Of a DNA stretch of 64,000 nucleotides, positions 52,588 through 61,292 are shown one piece after another (position 1 is the first letter of the stretch; each line of letters begins with the position of its first letter). Made by a program: the position numbers and the translations under genes. The notes beneath the pieces are model-generated. The model saw only the letters and a program-made list of their open reading frames with translations, did not search any database and had not been told where the DNA came from. Source of the DNA: JBBROS01 sp965260995. Lineage in GTDB: Bacteria > Pseudomonadota > Alphaproteobacteria > Acetobacterales > Acetobacteraceae. The DNA lies in contig CBDHCD010000003.1 in the NCBI GenBank assembly GCA_965260995.1, positions 310,001 through 374,000 of the forward strand, given 5' to 3'.

Positions 52588-54324
52588 GTGCGCGCGCTGA
52601 TTGTCCTGCTGCTCCTAACCCGCACCGCTCTCGCCTTCGACCCGCCGCCGGCTGCCGGCCGTCAGGCGATGGTGGTTTCGGCGCAGCGCCTGGCCACCGA
52701 CATCGGCGTTGAGGTGCTGCGCCAGGGCGGCAACGCGATCGATGCCGCAGTCGCCGTGGGCTACGCATTGGCCGTCGTTTACCCGGCTGCCGGCAACCTA
52801 GGCGGCGGCGGCTTCATGACCGTGCGGCTGGCCGATGGCACGGCCAAGTTCCTCGACTTCCGCGAGCGTGCGCCGCTGGCGGCGACGCCCGACATGTTCC
52901 TGGATGCGGACGGCAAGTTGGTGCGGGGCCGCTCGACCGACACGTGGCTCGCTGTTGGCGTGCCAGGCTCGGCGGCCGGGCTCGATGCGGCGCGGGCGCG
53001 CTGGGGCACGATGTCGCGTGCCGCCTTGCTGGCGCCCGCGATCCGTCTGGCGCGGGACGGCTTCGTGCTCGGCCCCGGTGACGCGTCGTTGTTTCAATCC
53101 GGAGCGAAGGGTTTGGCCCGCGATCCCGCGGCGGCCGCGATCTTTCTCCGTGATGGCCACCCGCCAGCCGTGGGCGACCGTCTGGTGCAGACAGACCTCG
53201 CTGCAACGCTCGATCAACTGGCGCGGGACGGGCCGGACGCCTTCTATCGCGGCCCAATCGGCGAGGCGCTGGCCGCCGCCAGCACGGCCGGCGGCGGGAT
53301 CATCCAAATGGAAGACCTGGAACGTTACCAAGCACGGATACTGGAACCGATCCGATGCGACTACCGCGGCTACCAAGTGATCTCCGCGCCGCCGCCCAGC
53401 TCGGGCGGGGTGGCATTGTGCGAAATGCTGAACATCCTCGAAGGCTACGACCTACGGACACTCGGCTATCGTTCAGCCAAATCCGTCCACCTGATGGCGG
53501 AAGCCATGCGGCAGGCCTTCGTGGACCGCAACAGCCAGTTGGGCGACCCGGATTTCGTCAACAACCCGGTCGCCGAGCTGACCAGCAAATCCTACGCGGC
53601 GCGGGCAAGGGCGCGGATCGCACCGGAGCAGGCGACGCCGGCACTGCCCTCGGAGGCGGTGCAGAAGGAAGGCAGCAACACCACGCACTACGCCGTCGTT
53701 GACGCAACAGGAAACACGGTCGCTGTCACGTACACGCTGAACGCGTGGTTCGGGGTCAAGAAAGTCGTCCCCGGCACCGGGATATTGCTGAACAACGAGA
53801 TGGATGATTTCGCCGCCCAGCCGGGCAAAGCCAACATGTTCGGGCTGGTGCAAGGCACGGCGAACGCGATTGCACCGGGCAAAACGCCGTTGTCGAGCAT
53901 GACGCCCACCGTCGTGGTGCGGGATGGCAAGCCGGTGATGGTGCTGGGCAGCCCCGGTGGCCCGCGTATTATCACGACCGTCCTGAATGTTATACTGAAC
54001 CTAATTGACTACGACATGACGCTGCAGGAAGCGGTTGATGCTCCACGGATCCATCATCAGTGGCTGCCCGATGCATTGTTCACCGAACGCTTCGCGCTCA
54101 GCCCCGACACTCAGGCTATTCTAGAGTCTTGGGGCCATAAAGTGAGGGCGAGCGCGCCATGGGGTGTTGCTGACTCAATCCTGCTGGGCGCACCCCGCCT
54201 TGGTCCGGCTCCGGAGGAGAACAAAACGCAATCACTGATTCTGGGCGACTCCGCCGACTCGGGAGCCGCATTGTTCGGAGCGCACGATCCGCGCGGCGGG
54301 GCCGGCTCCGCGGCAGGCTACTGA
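52588..54324 (+). CDS. ggt: gamma-glutamyltransferase
   Basis: A 578-residue periplasmic enzyme that cleaves gamma-glutamyl bonds of glutathione and related peptides and matures by self-cleavage. The short signal peptide (VRALIVLLLLTRTALAF) follows a GTG start. The large subunit holds GGNAIDAAVAVGYALAV, GGGGFMTVRL and FRERAPLAATPDMF. The small subunit begins at the catalytic Thr of NTTHYAVVDATGN (Thr365 by count), followed by MTPTVVVRDGKPVMVLGSPGG with the oxyanion and glutamate-binding residues. Complete. It converges on the bactofilin gene through a shared hairpin. Confidence 0.94.
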   Translation: MRALIVLLLLTRTALAFDPPPAAGRQAMVVSAQRLATDIGVEVLRQGGNAIDAAVAVGYALAVVYPAAGNLGGGGFMTVRLADGTAKFLDFRERAPLAATPDMFLDADGKLVRGRSTDTWLAVGVPGSAAGLDAARARWGTMSRAALLAPAIRLARDGFVLGPGDASLFQSGAKGLARDPAAAAIFLRDGHPPAVGDRLVQTDLAATLDQLARDGPDAFYRGPIGEALAAASTAGGGIIQMEDLERYQARILEPIRCDYRGYQVISAPPPSSGGVALCEMLNILEGYDLRTLGYRSAKSVHLMAEAMRQAFVDRNSQLGDPDFVNNPVAELTSKSYAARARARIAPEQATPALPSEAVQKEGSNTTHYAVVDATGNTVAVTYTLNAWFGVKKVVPGTGILLNNEMDDFAAQPGKANMFGLVQGTANAIAPGKTPLSSMTPTVVVRDGKPVMVLGSPGGPRIITTVLNVILNLIDYDMTLQEAVDAPRIHHQWLPDALFTERFALSPDTQAILESWGHKVRASAPWGVADSILLGAPRLGPAPEENKTQSLILGDSADSGAALFGAHDPRGGAGSAAGY

Positions 54325-54356
54325 GCCAACCCGATGCTAAATGAAGCGGTTTGGCT
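54324..54356. terminator. bidirectional hairpin between ggt and bactofilin genes
   Basis: A 10-bp stem with one mismatch (AGCCAACCCG at 54324-54333, CGGTTTGGCT at 54347-54356) encloses an AT-rich 13-base loop between the two converging stop codons. Confidence 0.55.
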
Positions 54357-55075
54357 TAGGCAGCCGGTGACTCGTTGCTGGGTCGCGCGGGATCGGTGCG
54401 CGCCGCTTCGGTCAGCATCTCGATCCGGCCGGTGATCTGGCCGCCATCTTCGACCTGCAGGCGGCGGCAACGGGCAGTGCCGAGCACCCGCCCCGTGTCG
54501 CGCACGACCAAGTTGCCCCTCGCCGTCAACGTGCCGTCGAAGGTGCCGGCGATCTCGGTGTCCTCGACTTCCACCTCACCCTTAAATACCCCGCCGGAGG
54601 CGATCACCAACTCGGCCGCGTGAATCATGCTGGCCTCGACGGTACCTTCCACAACCAGGCGCTCAGCGTCCGTGACGGTGCCCTGAACGGAAATGCCACG
54701 TCCCACGACCAAGGTGCGGCGTTCTGCCGCATCACGCCTTTGGGCCGGCTGGTTGCCCGGTCGCACCGACGCCGGGTTGCCAGGACCTGGAATGGCGTTC
54801 GACGTGGTGCCGGAACTGCCAAGGCCGTTCGCGGCGTGGTTCGACGACGGCGCGGGCGGGAATGGGGAACGGCCCATGTCGGGAACCTCCTTGGCAATAG
54901 GGCGAGGCGGAACGCCGAAACCAGTGTCCCGGCGCACCGACGCGGCGGGCGGCGCCACAGCCAGGTCGAACGCGGCCATGCCACCTTCGAGCAAGGCTTC
55001 GGACACGCCAGAGTCGTCGGCCTGCGGTAAGTGCCCGGTGGCCGGCAGGTCGTCGAACTTGCGACGCTTGAACAC
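54356..55075 (-). CDS. bactofilin family cytoskeletal protein
   Basis: A 239-residue polymer-forming protein. The first about 125 residues are Pro/Ser/Arg-rich and probably disordered. The bactofilin beta-helix follows: RTLVVGRGISVQGTVTDAE, LVVEGTVEASMIHAAELVIASG, VFKGEVEVEDTEIAGTFDGTL, GRVLGTARCRRLQVEDGGQITG (each seen as a rung). Bactofilins form membrane-associated filaments that guide local peptidoglycan synthesis, stalk formation or polarity. The GTG start at 55075 is set by a strong GAGGAGGG site five bases upstream. The charged FKRRKFDD N-terminus may act in membrane or partner binding. Confidence 0.88.
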   Translation of the reverse strand: MFKRRKFDDLPATGHLPQADDSGVSEALLEGGMAAFDLAVAPPAASVRRDTGFGVPPRPIAKEVPDMGRSPFPPAPSSNHAANGLGSSGTTSNAIPGPGNPASVRPGNQPAQRRDAAERRTLVVGRGISVQGTVTDAERLVVEGTVEASMIHAAELVIASGGVFKGEVEVEDTEIAGTFDGTLTARGNLVVRDTGRVLGTARCRRLQVEDGGQITGRIEMLTEAARTDPARPSNESPAA

Positions 55076-55080
55076 GCGGA

Positions 55081-55088
55081 CCCTCCTC
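55081..55088 (-). promoter_or_regulatory. strong ribosome-binding site for the bactofilin GTG start
   Basis: GAGGAGGG on the minus strand, five bases before the GTG at 55075. It decides against the upstream in-frame start at 55099. Confidence 0.7.
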
Positions 55089-55180
55089 AGTATGAGCAAC
55101 GCCGTCCCGAATCAGGTCGACGGTTGAAACGTGGCGTAACATGTCGCGATCATGCCGGATAGTCCGTTCTGCGACATACT

Positions 55181-55831
55181 TTAATCCTTGTTTAACACAT
55201 GCGTCAGCGAGGCGACGCCCAGCACGGGGACGAGCAGGTTCAGCAGCGGCACCGCTCCGGCGAGCGCGAGCAGGCCGCCTTGCACCAGCACCGGCGCTCG
55301 CCGGCGGGCATAGGCGCGCAGCGCGTCCTCGCGCGACATCCGGCGCATCGCGACCGCGACGAACAGGCCTCGCCCGATTGCCCAACCCGTTACGGCCCAA
55401 CCGAGGACGAGGCCGATGCCGGGCAGCAGCAGCGCCAACGCGAGCGCCACGACTTGCAGCGCGAGCACCTGCAACCCGAGCGCCATCCCGTCCCAGGCCT
55501 GCACCGTGAGCGGCGCCCCGTCGGGGGCTGGCAGGCCAGGATAGAATCGCCGCTCGACGCTGGCGGCGACGCGGTCGATGAATAGGGTTGCGATCAGCAA
55601 TGCCGCGGGCACGAACAGCCAAACCGCCAGCAGCGCCGCGCCGAGGCCGCCCGCGATGCCGGCTGCCCACCCGAGCCAGCCCGGCTGCCCGACCAGTTCC
55701 TCAACCCCCCAGGCGCTGCCGGCCAGCAGTGCTACGAAGGCCAGGGCGGACAGCCCCAGGCTGCGCAGCACGACGCCGAGGAACACCGGATCATCAAGTT
55801 GCGCGACGGCGCGGAGCATGGGTGATAGCAC
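55181..55831 (-). CDS. EI24 domain membrane protein
   Basis: A 216-residue membrane protein of the EI24/CysZ-like family. Hydrophobic segments occur near 20-42, 55-85, 118-150 and 185-210, with the family-typical YARRRAPVLVQGGLLALAGAVPLLNLLVPVLG (seen as a loop plus last helix). Family members include sulfate transporter CysZ, but many EI24 proteins have no known role. It lies 105 bases upstream of the bactofilin gene on the same strand and is divergent from the sugar kinase gene, 166 bases away. Confidence 0.8.
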   Translation of the reverse strand: MLSPMLRAVAQLDDPVFLGVVLRSLGLSALAFVALLAGSAWGVEELVGQPGWLGWAAGIAGGLGAALLAVWLFVPAALLIATLFIDRVAASVERRFYPGLPAPDGAPLTVQAWDGMALGLQVLALQVVALALALLLPGIGLVLGWAVTGWAIGRGLFVAVAMRRMSREDALRAYARRRAPVLVQGGLLALAGAVPLLNLLVPVLGVASLTHVLNKD

Positions 55832-55997
55832 AGTAGACCCGATCTATTGCAGGGACGGAAGGACGATGTTAGTGCCCCCGCGGCGATCGCACTATGCCGC
55901 CTCCTCACGGGGCCGGCGCATGCCGCCGCGCTTGATCTCTCACGCCGGCCCGCCGTTTCAAGGCGTGATCTTCGGCGCCAACGCATCAGGAGCGCCC

Positions 55998-56984
55998 ATG
56001 TCTTCCTCCCGCTATGATCTATGTGGCATCGGCAATGCCATCGTCGATGTAGTCGCGCCCGTGACGGATGCTTTCCTGTCGAAGCAGGACATGCGCAAGG
56101 GGGCGATGGCGCTCATCTCGGCCGAGCAGGCAGAGGCGATCTACGCGGCCCTGCCGGCTGGCCAGGAGAGCAGCGGCGGCTCGGCCGCCAACACCTGCGC
56201 CGTGGCGGCCGGGCTCGGCGCCCGGGTCGCGTTCCTCGGCAAGGTCGCCAGGGACGCGCTGGGCGACGTGTTCCGCCGCGACATCACCGCGGCCGGCGTC
56301 GCGTATCCCACCTCGCCGCTCGACGCCGGTTTGCCGACGGCGCGTTGCCTGATCGCCGTCACCCCAGACGGCCAGCGCACGATGAACACCTTCCTCGGCG
56401 CTTGCGTCACCTTCGGGCCTGACGACCTCGATGAAGAAGTGGTGGCCGGCAGCGCCGTGACATACCTCGAAGGCTACCTGTTCGACCCGCCCGCGGCCCA
56501 GGCGGCGTTTCACCGTGCGGCCGAGGTGGCGCACGCGGCCGGGCGGCGCGTCGCGCTCTCGCTCTCGGACGCGTTCTGCGTCGACCGCCACCGGGCCGCC
56601 TTCCGCGATTTCATGGCCGGGCACGTGGATATCTTGTTCGCCAATGAGGCCGAGGTCTGCAGTCTCTACGAGGAGAATACATTCGAGGCGGCGACGACGC
56701 GGGCCGCACGGGATGTGGAACTGGCGGCGCTGACGCGGAGCGAAGCGGGCAGCCTCATCGTTCACAAGGGCGAGCGGACCGTCATCAGCGCCGAGCCGGT
56801 GAAAGTCGTGGATACGACCGGTGCCGGCGATGCCTACGCAGCGGGTTTCCTGGCCGCCATGACAGGGAAACGGCCAATTGCGGTCTGCGGCCAGTTGGGC
56901 AGCTTGGCAGCGGCGGCGGTGATCGGCCAGTATGGTGCCCGACCTGCGGCGGACCTTCGATCCATGGCCGCCGGGGTATCCTGA
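55998..56984 (+). CDS. PfkB-family kinase, adenosine kinase type
   Basis: A 328-residue ribokinase-fold enzyme starting at the ATG at 55998. It has the PfkB N-terminal motif SGGSAANTCAVAAGLGARVAFLGKV and the C-terminal signature VDTTGAGDAYAAGFLAAM with the catalytic Asp. The opening YDLCGIGNAIVDVVAPV and the segment ILFANEAEVCSLYE are typical of the alphaproteobacterial group annotated as adenosine kinase, which phosphorylates adenosine to AMP with ATP. Another nucleoside or sugar is possible. An upstream frame extension (to 55578) overlaps the divergent gene and is a shadow. Confidence 0.87.
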   Translation: MSSSRYDLCGIGNAIVDVVAPVTDAFLSKQDMRKGAMALISAEQAEAIYAALPAGQESSGGSAANTCAVAAGLGARVAFLGKVARDALGDVFRRDITAAGVAYPTSPLDAGLPTARCLIAVTPDGQRTMNTFLGACVTFGPDDLDEEVVAGSAVTYLEGYLFDPPAAQAAFHRAAEVAHAAGRRVALSLSDAFCVDRHRAAFRDFMAGHVDILFANEAEVCSLYEENTFEAATTRAARDVELAALTRSEAGSLIVHKGERTVISAEPVKVVDTTGAGDAYAAGFLAAMTGKRPIAVCGQLGSLAAAAVIGQYGARPAADLRSMAAGVS

Positions 56985-57122
56985 GCAAGAGCCGTTCAGG
57001 CTTGAACTCGGTCGAGCCATCGGTCTGGATCGTACGAAACCCGGCCTCATTATCGACGTTTTGCATGGATCGGAACGTGTTTTAGTCGCGTTCGCCTTTT
57101 CATCGACGGCCTGGAGAATGAC

Positions 57123-57866
57123 ATGCGAAATACACTGATTGCATCGACGGCGATCATAGGCTTGGCCGTAGCGCCGGCATTCGCTCAGGGTGCCGCGACC
57201 ACCCAAGTTCCACCGGCTCCTCGCGCCAGTTCACAAGGTATGCAACCCAGCAATTCCTTGCCAGATGGTGCGGCGACCGGCACCCGATCCAGGGGGGGCT
57301 CAGGTCTTGAGACGACTGACATGGGTGCAGCGCCCAGCCATGTGCGTGACCGTGCTTACCGATCACGTGCAACTCGTCATGGCGCGTACCATGATACAGG
57401 TCACTCAGGCGCTATGAACGAGTCTGCGCCCGCGACAGGTGAGTATCGTGGCGGCGTGAACTCGCCTTTGTCCCGCAATGCGAGCAACATCGTGTCGTCA
57501 GACACCAAGTCTGAGATCGCCCCGCGTTTGCCCAGTCCCGACGCTTCGGGCAATTCGCCCCAGGCTTTCCTAGTCGCGGCGCAGAAGGCTTTGGATCAGG
57601 GCCGCACTGGAGCGGCGCAGGAAGCGTTGGAACGGGCCGAGACTCGTGTGCTGACCCGCGCAACGGACCCGAGCCAGGCCAATTCGCCGGACGACTCTGC
57701 CATGGTCCAGCATATCTCAGATGCCCGGCGCGCTCTCGGCAACCGCAATATGTCTGGTGCGAAATCAGCGGTGAGCATGGCGCTGAACGCACCTGCGACC
57801 ACCAGACAAGGTGGCCCGGTCGGACAACCTAGCTTCACGCCCCGGCAAGCCTCTCCTATGGAATAG
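57123..57866 (+). CDS. secreted hypothetical protein
   Basis: A 247-residue protein with a clean signal peptide (MRNTLIASTAIIGLAVAPAFAQG). The middle is low complexity, rich in Ser, Gly, Thr and Pro. The C-terminal 100 residues contain a helical segment (AFLVAAQKALDQGRTGAAQEALERAETRVLTR, seen in part) and AMVQHISDARRALGNRNMSGAKSAVSMAL, like the small helical repeats of other alphaproteobacterial secreted proteins with paired A-x-x-AL units. Base composition is less GC-rich than its neighbours. Function unknown. A strong hairpin follows the stop. Confidence 0.65.
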   Translation: MRNTLIASTAIIGLAVAPAFAQGAATTQVPPAPRASSQGMQPSNSLPDGAATGTRSRGGSGLETTDMGAAPSHVRDRAYRSRATRHGAYHDTGHSGAMNESAPATGEYRGGVNSPLSRNASNIVSSDTKSEIAPRLPSPDASGNSPQAFLVAAQKALDQGRTGAAQEALERAETRVLTRATDPSQANSPDDSAMVQHISDARRALGNRNMSGAKSAVSMALNAPATTRQGGPVGQPSFTPRQASPME

Positions 57867-57888
57867 GCGTTTCCGTCCCGACGATTCG

Positions 57889-57916
57889 CGCCCGCCTTGT
57901 CCACGCAAGGCGGGCG
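57889..57916 (+). terminator. strong hairpin between the secreted protein gene and typA
   Basis: An 11-bp perfect stem (CGCCCGCCTTG at 57889-57899 and complement at 57906-57916) with a six-base loop, 23 bases after the stop of the secreted protein gene and 78 bases before typA. Confidence 0.65.
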
Positions 57917-57993
57917 TTGCTGCATTTAGGGGTCGAAAGACTGCGCGCCGAAGCTTATGTGTGCACCGCAACACGGCCCCGGCAAGGACCCCA

Positions 57994-59823
57994 ATGGATA
58001 TCCGCAACATCGCCATCATCGCCCACGTCGACCATGGCAAGACGACGCTGGTCGATCAGCTCCTTCGCCAATCCGGGGCGTTCCGGGAGCACCAGCAAGT
58101 CGCCGAGCGCGCGATGGACAAGAACGATCTTGAAAAGGAGCGTGGCATCACGATCCTGGCCAAGTGCACGAGCGTCGTCTGGAACGGCCATCGGCTCAAC
58201 ATCGTCGACACGCCGGGCCACGCCGATTTCGGTGGCGAGGTCGAGCGCATCCTCGGCATGGTCGATGGGGCGATCGTGCTGGTGGACGCGGCCGAAGGCG
58301 TGCTGCCACAAACCAAGTTCGTCGTCGGCAAGGCGCTCGCCCGCGGCATCAAGCCGATCGTGGTGGTGAACAAGGTGGATCGCGGCGACGCCCGCCCCGA
58401 CGAGGTTCATACGGAGGTGTTCGACCTGTTCGCCGCCCTGGGCGCGACGGACGAGCAACTCGACTTCCCGATGCTCTACGCCTCCGGCCGCCAAGGCTGG
58501 GCCGACACCGAGATGGATGGGCCGCGCAAGGATCTTGCCCCGTTGTTCGATCTGGTCATGCGCCACGTGCCGCCGACCCGGCTCGATAAGGACGCGCCCT
58601 TCGCCATGGTCGCCAGCATTCTCGACTACGACAACTTTCTCGGTCGCGTGCTGACCGGGCGGGTGGAGCAGGGCCGGGCGCGGCTCAACATGCCGGTGAA
58701 GGTGCTGCGCGCCGATGGCAGCACGGTCGAGACCGGGCGGCTGACCAAGCTGATGGGCTATCGCGGCCTCGATCGGGTACAGGTCGACGAGGTTGAGGCG
58801 GGCGACATCGTTGCCGTGGCTGGCCTCACCGACGCGACCGTGCCGGACACCGTGGGCGCACCCGAACTGGCCGAGCCGTTGCACGCGATCCCGGTTGATC
58901 CGCCGACGCTCGCGATGACGTTCCGCGTCAACGACGGCCCGCTCGGCGGCCGCGAGGGCAAGAAGGTCACGTCCCGCCAGATCCGTGACCGGCTGCTGCG
59001 CGAGGCGGAAGGCAACGTCGCCATCAAAATCACCGAGAGCAACGAGACGGACGCCTTCGAGGTCGCGGGCCGCGGCGAGCTGCAACTGGGCGTGCTGATC
59101 GAGCAGATGCGCCGCGAGGGCTTCGAGCTGACCATCGGCCGTCCGCGCGTGCTGACCCGCAAGAACGAGGCGACGGGTGAGCGTGAGGAGCCGTTCGAGG
59201 ACGTGCTGATCGACGTGGACGAGCCATATTCGGGCGTCGTGGTCGAGAAGTTGAGCCGCCGCCGCGCGCAGATGCAGGACATGCGGCCTTCGGGCGGCGG
59301 CAAGGTGCGGCTCACCTTTCACATGCCGAGCCGTGGCCTGATCGGCTACCACGGCGAGTTTCTGACTGACACGCGTGGCTCCGGCATCATGAACCGGCTG
59401 TTCGCCGGTTACGAGCCGTGGGCCGGGCCGCTGGAGGGCCGCCGCAACGGCAGCCTCATCAGCACCGAGGGCGGTGAGGCGATCCACTACGCCCTGTTCT
59501 ACATCCAGGAACGCGGCACCTTGTTCGTGAACCCAGGCGACAAGGTCTACGTCGGCCTTATCCTCGGTGAGCATAGCCGCGGCTCGGACCTTGATGTGAA
59601 CCCGATCAAGGAGAAGAAGCTCACCAACATCCGGGCCGCCGGCAAGGACGACGCCATGTTGCTGATCCCGCCGCGCCGGATGAGCTTGGAGCAGGCGATC
59701 GCCTATATCGAGGATGATGAGTTGGTGGAGGTCACGCCCGGCGCGGTTCGGTTGCGCAAGCGTCATCTCGACCCACACGAACGCAAGCGCTCCGAGCGAC
59801 GGTCCGACAGCGAAGCAGCTTAA
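57994..59823 (+). CDS. typA: translational GTPase TypA/BipA
   Basis: A 609-residue ribosome-binding GTPase involved in 50S assembly and stress adaptation. G motifs: AHVDHGKTTL (G1), RGITI (G2), DTPGH (G3), NKVDRGDARPDE (G4), then SGRQGW (G5 region). Later domains hold GRGELQLGVLIEQMRREGFEL and the TypA-specific PSRGLIGYHGEFLTDTRGSG, KEKKLTNIRAAGKDDAM. The ATG at 57994 begins directly before NIAIIAHVDHG; a longer frame upstream reads through the terminator and is not real. Confidence 0.97.
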   Translation: MDIRNIAIIAHVDHGKTTLVDQLLRQSGAFREHQQVAERAMDKNDLEKERGITILAKCTSVVWNGHRLNIVDTPGHADFGGEVERILGMVDGAIVLVDAAEGVLPQTKFVVGKALARGIKPIVVVNKVDRGDARPDEVHTEVFDLFAALGATDEQLDFPMLYASGRQGWADTEMDGPRKDLAPLFDLVMRHVPPTRLDKDAPFAMVASILDYDNFLGRVLTGRVEQGRARLNMPVKVLRADGSTVETGRLTKLMGYRGLDRVQVDEVEAGDIVAVAGLTDATVPDTVGAPELAEPLHAIPVDPPTLAMTFRVNDGPLGGREGKKVTSRQIRDRLLREAEGNVAIKITESNETDAFEVAGRGELQLGVLIEQMRREGFELTIGRPRVLTRKNEATGEREEPFEDVLIDVDEPYSGVVVEKLSRRRAQMQDMRPSGGGKVRLTFHMPSRGLIGYHGEFLTDTRGSGIMNRLFAGYEPWAGPLEGRRNGSLISTEGGEAIHYALFYIQERGTLFVNPGDKVYVGLILGEHSRGSDLDVNPIKEKKLTNIRAAGKDDAMLLIPPRRMSLEQAIAYIEDDELVEVTPGAVRLRKRHLDPHERKRSERRSDSEAA

Positions 59824-59981
59824 AAGGCGAGGACGTTCGTTCCCTCGATCCGCCGAGAGCTTGGGTTTCAGACCTCGTGAATGGGTGTGGATGCCTTGCT
59901 CTTGAGGCGGTCGAGGCACAGTACCCTTGCTTCACTAAAAAGGGCTTGCCGCCTCAGCCGCCTCCTGGGTAGGCGGTCAGC

Positions 59982-61292
59982 ATGACCCGACACTTCAAGG
60001 ACTCGCAGATGTGGGTCATGGGCATCTTCGGCTTCGCTGCCGGGCTGCCCTTGCCGTTGTCCGGTTTTACCCTGCGCCAATGGCTGAGCGAGAGCGGCAC
60101 GTCGCTGGCCGCCATAGGCTTCACCGCCAGCATCGGCCTCGCCTACACCCTGAAGTTCCTCTGGTCTCCCGTGCTCGACCAAATCTGTCCGCCCGGCCCG
60201 TTCGGGCGGCTGGGACGGCGGCGCGGTTGGCTGATGCTGATCCAGCCGGCACTGGCACTGGCGTGCTTGCTGCTGGCGGCGTCCAGTCCGTATCATTCGC
60301 CCTTGCTCCTGGTCGGCGCGGCCGTGACCGTCGCCTTCCTTTCGGCCAGCCAGGACATTGTTATCGACGCCTGGCGGATCGAGATTTTTCCCAGGCATCT
60401 GCAAGGCGTGGCGCTGGCCTTCTACATCTGGGGCTACCGCTTGGCGCTGCTGGTCTCCGGCGCGGGTGCGATCAAGCTGGTTGGCTGGGTCGGCTGGCAA
60501 GGCTCGCTGTCGATCATGGCCGGGCTGATCGGCCTCGGCACGGTGGCAACGGCCCTAGCCCACGAGCCGGTCGGGGTCATCACTGCGAAGGCGGTTCACG
60601 GGTTCGCCGCCCGGCTCCGCGTTTCAGTCATCGAGCCGTTCGCCGACTTTGCCCGCCGCCCCGGCGCCGCACCGATCCTCGCCTTCGTCATGCTGTTCAA
60701 GCTCGGCGAGGCGCTCGCTCACACCATGGCCATTCCATTCTATCATGACATCGGCTTCGACCGGAACGATGTCGCCTACGCCGTTGGTGTCCCTGGCCTG
60801 GCCGCGACTCTGCTCGGCGCCGTCGCTGGCGGCTGGCTGGTCATCCGCGTCGGCACCGGCCGCGCGCTGATCACGACCGGTTTCGTCCAGATGGCCACGA
60901 TGACCCTCTACTTCGCCCTCGCCGTCTCCGGCGGCGACGTCCGCATCCTGCTGGCCAAGGTCATGCTGGAGAGTTTTGCCGAGGCGATGGCCGACGCCGC
61001 TTTCATCACCTACCTGTCCTCCCTCTGCTCCATCGCCTTCACCGCGACGCAATACGCCCTGCTGTCCTCCCTCGCCGCCGTCGGCCTCCGTACCCTGGGC
61101 GGTTTCTCCGGCGTGTTGGCTGCCACCCTCGGCTGGGTGGAGTTCTACGCGCTGACCATCGTCGCCGCGGTGCCGGCCATGCTGATCATGCTTTGGCTCC
61201 TCCGCCGCTTCCCACCGCGCCTGAATCCTAACCCGGCGCAGGATCCAATCCAGGGTCGGGACCCGGAGGCGCGGCCGGCAGCCATACCGTGA
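59982..61292 (+). CDS. AmpG-like MFS permease
   Basis: A 436-residue MFS transporter with about twelve hydrophobic segments. The start (WVMGIFGFAAGLPLPLSGFTLRQWL), the loop SASQDIVIDAWRIE and YALLSSLAAVGLRTLGGFSGVLA fit the AmpG family, which imports anhydro-muropeptides for cell-wall recycling. An alternative is another sugar-acid MFS carrier. The last 22 codons overlap the 3' end of the opposite histidine kinase gene by 65 bases; the tail (NPNPAQDPIQGRDPEARPAAIP) is hydrophilic and probably dispensable. Context with a PBP activator and bactofilin fits wall metabolism. Confidence 0.85.
   Translation: MTRHFKDSQMWVMGIFGFAAGLPLPLSGFTLRQWLSESGTSLAAIGFTASIGLAYTLKFLWSPVLDQICPPGPFGRLGRRRGWLMLIQPALALACLLLAASSPYHSPLLLVGAAVTVAFLSASQDIVIDAWRIEIFPRHLQGVALAFYIWGYRLALLVSGAGAIKLVGWVGWQGSLSIMAGLIGLGTVATALAHEPVGVITAKAVHGFAARLRVSVIEPFADFARRPGAAPILAFVMLFKLGEALAHTMAIPFYHDIGFDRNDVAYAVGVPGLAATLLGAVAGGWLVIRVGTGRALITTGFVQMATMTLYFALAVSGGDVRILLAKVMLESFAEAMADAAFITYLSSLCSIAFTATQYALLSSLAAVGLRTLGGFSGVLAATLGWVEFYALTIVAAVPAMLIMLWLLRRFPPRLNPNPAQDPIQGRDPEARPAAIP

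Noticed and set aside
57955..59919. 654-codon minus-strand frame opposite typA
   Set aside because: His/Arg/Leu-rich shadow; typA is certain on the other strand.
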